A stretch of 37,779 bases of DNA from Mycobacterium sp. UM_WGJ. GTDB taxonomy: Bacteria; Actinomycetota; Actinomycetes; Mycobacteriales; Mycobacteriaceae. Below are positions 34,663-37,779 of this stretch, in pieces. The notes below the pieces were generated by a model. It was not told where the DNA came from and ran no database searches. It saw only the letters and a list, made by a program, of their open reading frames with translations. The stretch is taken from the NCBI RefSeq assembly GCF_000455125.1, contig NZ_AUWR01000072.1, positions 1-37,779 of the forward strand, in the 5' to 3' direction. Made by a program: the position numbers and the translations under genes. Numbering within the stretch: position 1 is the stretch's first letter; every line of letters starts with the position of its first letter.

Positions 34663-35565
34663 ATGACCACTGCGGTGCGGCCGAGCGAACCGACCCGGGA
34701 GGAATTTGCCGAGCGGCTACTGAAGGGCTCGGTGAAGAAGTCCTACGCGCCGGTCGTCGACATCGACTGGAACGCCCCGCTGGAGGAGGACAGGTTCTTC
34801 CTGCCGCCACGGATGTGCACGCTCTACGGCACCCGCCTGTGGGAGTCCATGACCCGCGAGCAGCAGATCGAGATGTCACGCCAAGAGCTGGTCAACGTCC
34901 TGTCGGCCGGCATCTGGTTCGAAAACATCCTCAACCAGGCGCTGCTGCGCGACATGATGCACAAGAACCCCACCGCGCGCACCACCCAATACTCGTTGAC
35001 CGAACTAGGCGACGAGACCCGTCACATGCTGATGTTCGGCAAGACCATCGACCGGATCGGCGGCGTACCGGTACGCCCGCGGCTGCACCAGCGCATCGCC
35101 ATCAACGCGCTTCCGTTCCTGTTCCGCGGCAGCATCCTGTGGGGAGCAGCACTGGTCGGCGAGGAGATCTTCGACTCGCTGCAGCGTCAGATCCTCGACG
35201 ATCCCGACCTGCAGCCGATCGTGCGGCGGGTGATGCGCATCCACGTCACCGAGGAAGCCCGCCACATTCAGTACGCCCGCGACGGTCTGCGGCGCAGCGT
35301 CCCGGCGATGCCCCGCTACCGCCGGATACTGCTGGCCAACCTGCAGGGCGTCGGCGGACCGTTCTACCGCCACCTGTTCACGCTGCCGGTCATTTACAAC
35401 CGAGTCGGGCTGGACGGTCGCGAAGCTCGCCGCGTGGCGCGGGCCAACCCGCACTTCCAGGCGGCGTCCCGCTCGTCGTTCGCACCGCTGGCCGCGTTCT
35501 TCACCGAAGTCGGACTGATGGGCGGGCTGGCCCGGCGGATGTGGCGGCGGGCCGGATTCCTGTGA
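34663..35565 (+). CDS. AurF-type diiron oxygenase
   Basis: A 300-residue helical protein of the AurF/diiron-oxygenase family (PF11583 type). The expected iron ligands are visible: Glu87 (WFENIL), Glu118 and His121 (DETRHMLMF), a Glu at 167/168 (GEEIFD), and His194, Glu198, His201 (HVTEEARHIQY). AurF oxidises aryl amines to nitro groups; mycobacterial relatives are uncharacterised, so N-oxygenation is only one option next to hydroxylation of a lipid or polyketide. It is the first gene after a strong promoter with a CRP site and overlaps the DUF4873 gene by 4 bases (GTGA). Confidence 0.9.
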   Translation: MTTAVRPSEPTREEFAERLLKGSVKKSYAPVVDIDWNAPLEEDRFFLPPRMCTLYGTRLWESMTREQQIEMSRQELVNVLSAGIWFENILNQALLRDMMHKNPTARTTQYSLTELGDETRHMLMFGKTIDRIGGVPVRPRLHQRIAINALPFLFRGSILWGAALVGEEIFDSLQRQILDDPDLQPIVRRVMRIHVTEEARHIQYARDGLRRSVPAMPRYRRILLANLQGVGGPFYRHLFTLPVIYNRVGLDGREARRVARANPHFQAASRSSFAPLAAFFTEVGLMGGLARRMWRRAGFL

Positions 35566-36287
35566 GCCGCAACGGCGTCATCGACGTGGTGGTGCTCGGC
35601 GACCCGGCGCCCCTGCACGGGTTGATCGACGGAGTTCGGGTGGTCGACGCGGCGAACGTGACCACCCGATTCGACAGCGGCACCGACACCTGGACGGTGA
35701 CCACCTCCGACGGCGAAAAGCTGAGTGCCCGCGCGCTGATCGGCACCGCCGCCTCAACCGACGACGCCGTCGCCAGACATGGCGTCCCCAACCGATTTCA
35801 GATACCGGGCCCGCACACCCGCCGGCAGGCCCGCTATGTGGCGCGGCTCATCGATGCCCTCCGGCGCAGCGGGGCCAGCCGCATCGAGTCTCGCTCGCCA
35901 CGGCTGCGGGTGCGCCCGCTGCTGCCGACCCGGGGGATCTCCCGGTTCTATCTCACTGGGTGCGGTGGCGTTGATTTGGAGAACGCAGAAACCTACGACG
36001 GCCCAGCGATTCTCACCCACAACGGCGAGGATTACCCGACGCAAGTCCGGCTGACCGGGCATTTCGATCCGGTTGATGGCCAATACCATTGGCAGGGAAT
36101 GCTTTTCAATGACCTTCCCGGGGCGAGTGTCACCGGCTCGAAGGTCAGCATCCGGATCGGCGAGCACACCGCCGAAGGGCGCGTCGCCGAGCGGACACCG
36201 TGGGGCACGCTGACCGTGGTCGGCGCCGCCGGATATCCGCCGTATCCCTTGGCGGATGTCGAGGTCGCGATGCCGCCGCGGATGTGA
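35562..36287 (+). CDS. DUF4873 protein, possibly derived from a flavin monooxygenase
   Basis: A 241-residue protein. The C-terminal part (YDGPAILTHNGEDYPTQVRL, GHFDPVDGQYHWQGMLF, ending in VGAAGYPPYPL) fits DUF4873. The N-terminal 120 residues (DVVVLGDPAPLHGL, ARALIGTAAST, HGVPNRFQIPGPHTRRQARYVARL) resemble in layout the last part of Baeyer-Villiger/FMO-type monooxygenases to which DUF4873 can be fused, but no GxGxxG dinucleotide motif is present. It may be a stand-alone partner or electron-transfer helper of the AurF-type enzyme. GTG 35562 overlaps the previous stop, indicating coupling. Confidence 0.75.
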   Translation: MSRNGVIDVVVLGDPAPLHGLIDGVRVVDAANVTTRFDSGTDTWTVTTSDGEKLSARALIGTAASTDDAVARHGVPNRFQIPGPHTRRQARYVARLIDALRRSGASRIESRSPRLRVRPLLPTRGISRFYLTGCGGVDLENAETYDGPAILTHNGEDYPTQVRLTGHFDPVDGQYHWQGMLFNDLPGASVTGSKVSIRIGEHTAEGRVAERTPWGTLTVVGAAGYPPYPLADVEVAMPPRM

Positions 36288-36369
36288 ACGCAGTCCCCAC
36301 TCGGGCCGGGCAGGGCCAGTCTGCTATGCAGAGAACAGCGCCCCACCACCGAAAGACCGAGGAGACGAC

Positions 36370-37242
36370 GTGCGGTTCACTTACGCCGAAGCGATGACCG
36401 ACCCGAGCTATTACATTCCGCTCGCCAAGGCCGCCGAGGCCGCTGGGTACCACAGCATGACGATCCCCGACAGCATCGCCTACCCGTTCGAATCTGACTC
36501 GAAATACCCCTACACCCCCGACGGCAACCGGGAATTCCTCGACGGCAAGGCCTTCATCGAGACGTTCGTCTTGATCGCGGCACTGGGCGCAGTCACCAGC
36601 ACGCTGCGTTTCACCCCGTTCGTGGTCAAGTTGCCGATCCGCCCGCCGGCCTTGGTCGCCAAGCAGGCCGGCTCGCTGGCCGCGATGATCAACAACCGGC
36701 TGGCACTGGGCGTGGGCACCAGCCCGTGGCCGGAGGACTACGAATTGATGGGGGTGCCGTTCGCCCGGCGCGGTAAGCGGATGGACGAGTGCATCGAGAT
36801 CATCCGGGGCCTGACCACCGGCGACTACTTCGAGTTCCACGGCGAGTTCTATGACATCCCCAAGACCAAGATGACCCCGGCCCCGTCGCGGCCGATCCCG
36901 ATCCTGATCGGCGGCCATGCCGAAGCCGCGCTGCGGCGCGCGGCCCGGCACGACGGCTGGATGCACGGCGGCGGCGACCCGGCCGAGCTCGACGGGCTCA
37001 TCACCCGGCTCAAGCAGCTCCGCGAGGAAGAGGGTCGCGCCGATGACCCGTTCGAGATCCACGTGATCTCGGTCGACGGATTCACCCTCGATGGCATCAG
37101 GCGGCTGGAGGACAAAGGCGTCACCGACGTCATCGTCGGCTTCCGGGTGCCCTACATCCTCGGGCCCGACACCGAGCCGCTGGAGAACAAGATCCGCAAC
37201 CTGGAGAGGTTCGCCGAGCACGTCATCGCCAAGGCGGGGTGA
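36370..37242 (+). CDS. LLM-class F420-dependent oxidoreductase (second in window)
   Basis: A 290-residue luciferase-fold protein. Key segments are AAEAAGYHSMTIPDSIAYPF, LALGVGTSPWPEDYELMG, RRGKRMDECIEIIRGL, PIPILIGGHAEAALRRAARH and DGWMHGGGDP, the TIGR03619/F420 pattern. GTG 36370 is preceded by GAGGAGA at about 5 bases; the upstream extension is not protein-like. It follows the DUF4873 gene by 82 bases on the same strand and is probably the third gene of the AurF operon. A hairpin overlaps its stop codon. Confidence 0.9.
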   Translation: MRFTYAEAMTDPSYYIPLAKAAEAAGYHSMTIPDSIAYPFESDSKYPYTPDGNREFLDGKAFIETFVLIAALGAVTSTLRFTPFVVKLPIRPPALVAKQAGSLAAMINNRLALGVGTSPWPEDYELMGVPFARRGKRMDECIEIIRGLTTGDYFEFHGEFYDIPKTKMTPAPSRPIPILIGGHAEAALRRAARHDGWMHGGGDPAELDGLITRLKQLREEEGRADDPFEIHVISVDGFTLDGIRRLEDKGVTDVIVGFRVPYILGPDTEPLENKIRNLERFAEHVIAKAG

Positions 37243-37263
37243 CACCGGTCATGTCTTGACCCC
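37236..37263 (+). terminator. Hairpin at the end of the LLM oxidoreductase gene
   Basis: GGGGT-GACA (37236-37244) pairs with TGTC (37252-37255) and ACCCC (37259-37263) with a 3-base bulge. It includes the stop codon at 37240-37242. Probable end of the AurF operon. Confidence 0.45.
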
Positions 37264-37408
37264 CAGGTGCGCACCCTCACCGTTTTGCCCTGCCGAATCG
37301 GGATCAATTTCGCCGCCACCGGCGTTGACCCCTATGTGCGCTGACCGTCCACCCACATCGGTCAGGTACTGCAGTTCTCGTTGCGTGACCTGCAGGGGGT
37401 AATCACAC

Positions 37409-37555
37409 ATGAAGACACAAAAGTATTCACCGGTCGAGCCACGAATCGGCCATGGCGACCACCAGCGGGTTATCCGCCTGCTTCGCGCCGCCGCAGCTGA
37501 GGCCGGGCAGAGCGACGCCCGGCGTCAGTGGATTCGCGCCGCGACGCAATGTTGA
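37409..37555 (+). CDS. Candidate small basic protein
   Basis: A 48-residue ORF, MKTQKYSPVEPRIGHG and then a basic, helix-compatible stretch (RVIRLLRAAAAEAG, QWIRAATQC). CAGGGGG stands 9 bases before the ATG and a compact hairpin follows the stop. No homologue is recognised. The surrounding 440 bases otherwise have no gene. Confidence 0.4.
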   Translation: MKTQKYSPVEPRIGHGDHQRVIRLLRAAAAEAGQSDARRQWIRAATQC

Positions 37556-37559
37556 TCGG

Positions 37560-37574
37560 GCTCCCCCCGGGAGC
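37560..37574 (+). terminator. Short hairpin after the small ORF
   Basis: GCTCCC-CCC-GGGAGC forms a 6-bp GC-rich stem with a 3-base loop, 4 bases after the small ORF stop and followed by TCTTGCGC. Confidence 0.4.
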
Positions 37575-37686
37575 TCTTGCGCGCTGAAGCACCGGCTTTG
37601 CGTGGCAACCTTGCGCAACACTAAACCCGCGAACTACCTTCTTAGCTACACCTCAGGATTGAGGCCTGCAGAAGGAGCGCGTCGGA

Positions 37687-37779
37687 ATGTCTCACCGCAG
37701 CAAGGTTGTCGGAGTAGCCGCGTTTTTGGCGCTAGCTCCCATTGCCCCGTCGGCTCAGGCTGATTTCGACGACATGCTC
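37687..37779 (+). CDS. N-terminus of a secreted protein, cut by the window edge
   Basis: 31 codons are visible. MSHRSKVVGVAAFLALAPI is a Sec-type signal peptide with a basic start and hydrophobic core; SAQA at residues 23-26 is a likely signal peptidase I site, giving mature ADFDDML or DFDDML. GAAGGAG lies 11 bases before ATG 37687. The family cannot be assigned from this short piece. Confidence 0.7.
   Translation, partial: MSHRSKVVGVAAFLALAPIAPSAQADFDDML

Overview
The window is a GC-rich actinobacterial chromosome segment from Mycobacteriaceae. The gene order matches, in inverted orientation, the Mycobacterium tuberculosis block I remember as Rv0944 to Rv0959. It reads here as VWA protein, MoxR ATPase, purH, purN, perM, the 34 kDa-antigen-like protein, an F420-type oxidoreductase, sucD, sucC, an M23 peptidase, uvrD1, chorismate mutase, pgi, SDR and fpg2. 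DUF222/HNH (13E12-type) genes, F420/LLM oxidoreductases and leaderless start sites also fit a mycobacterium. The species cannot be fixed from the sequence. Rv comparisons are from memory; no search was run.

Layout. 1-2.8 kb: MoxR ATPase and its VWA partner (the latter runs off the left edge). 2.8-7.8 kb: an insertion relative to M. tuberculosis, with an alpha/beta hydrolase, a TetR regulator and D-aminoacylase-like amidohydrolase operon (like Rv2912c-Rv2913c), and a 13E12 HNH gene. 7.8-10 kb: purN-purH. 10-10.8 kb: a 57-bp tandem array and an unknown protein. 10.8-14.3 kb: the envelope/cell-division pair (Rv0954-like, perM) and a divergent LLM oxidoreductase. 14.3-18.1 kb: a thiolase-like gene and sucCD. 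18.2-24.6 kb: M23 peptidase, small membrane protein, uvrD1, chorismate mutase, pgi. 24.6-27 kb: a second insertion, holding a Cys-codon leader ORF, a coupled mini-ORF and the sulfate permease genes cysT-cysW without their binding-protein and ATPase genes. 27-28.7 kb: SDR and fpg2. 28.7-34.5 kb: a broken region where a GH5 glycosidase fragment and a LuxR-type fragment meet head to head, then a holin-like membrane protein, a small protein and an intact LuxR/LAL regulator. 34.5-37.3 kb: an AurF-type diiron oxygenase, a DUF4873 protein and a second LLM oxidoreductase, probably one oxidative pathway. 37.4-37.8 kb: a candidate small protein and the start of a secreted protein.

The most unusual signal is a set of short palindromic elements between, and once inside, genes. 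Near-identical cores occur at different loci, but their outer arms differ from locus to locus and are complementary within each locus. In one family the inner stem also carries a compensatory G-C to C-G swap. The second highlight is the two-ORF leader in front of cysT, which looks like cysteine-responsive translational control of sulfate uptake. The third is the junction near 29,125, where one deletion seems to have removed the 5' halves of two divergent genes.
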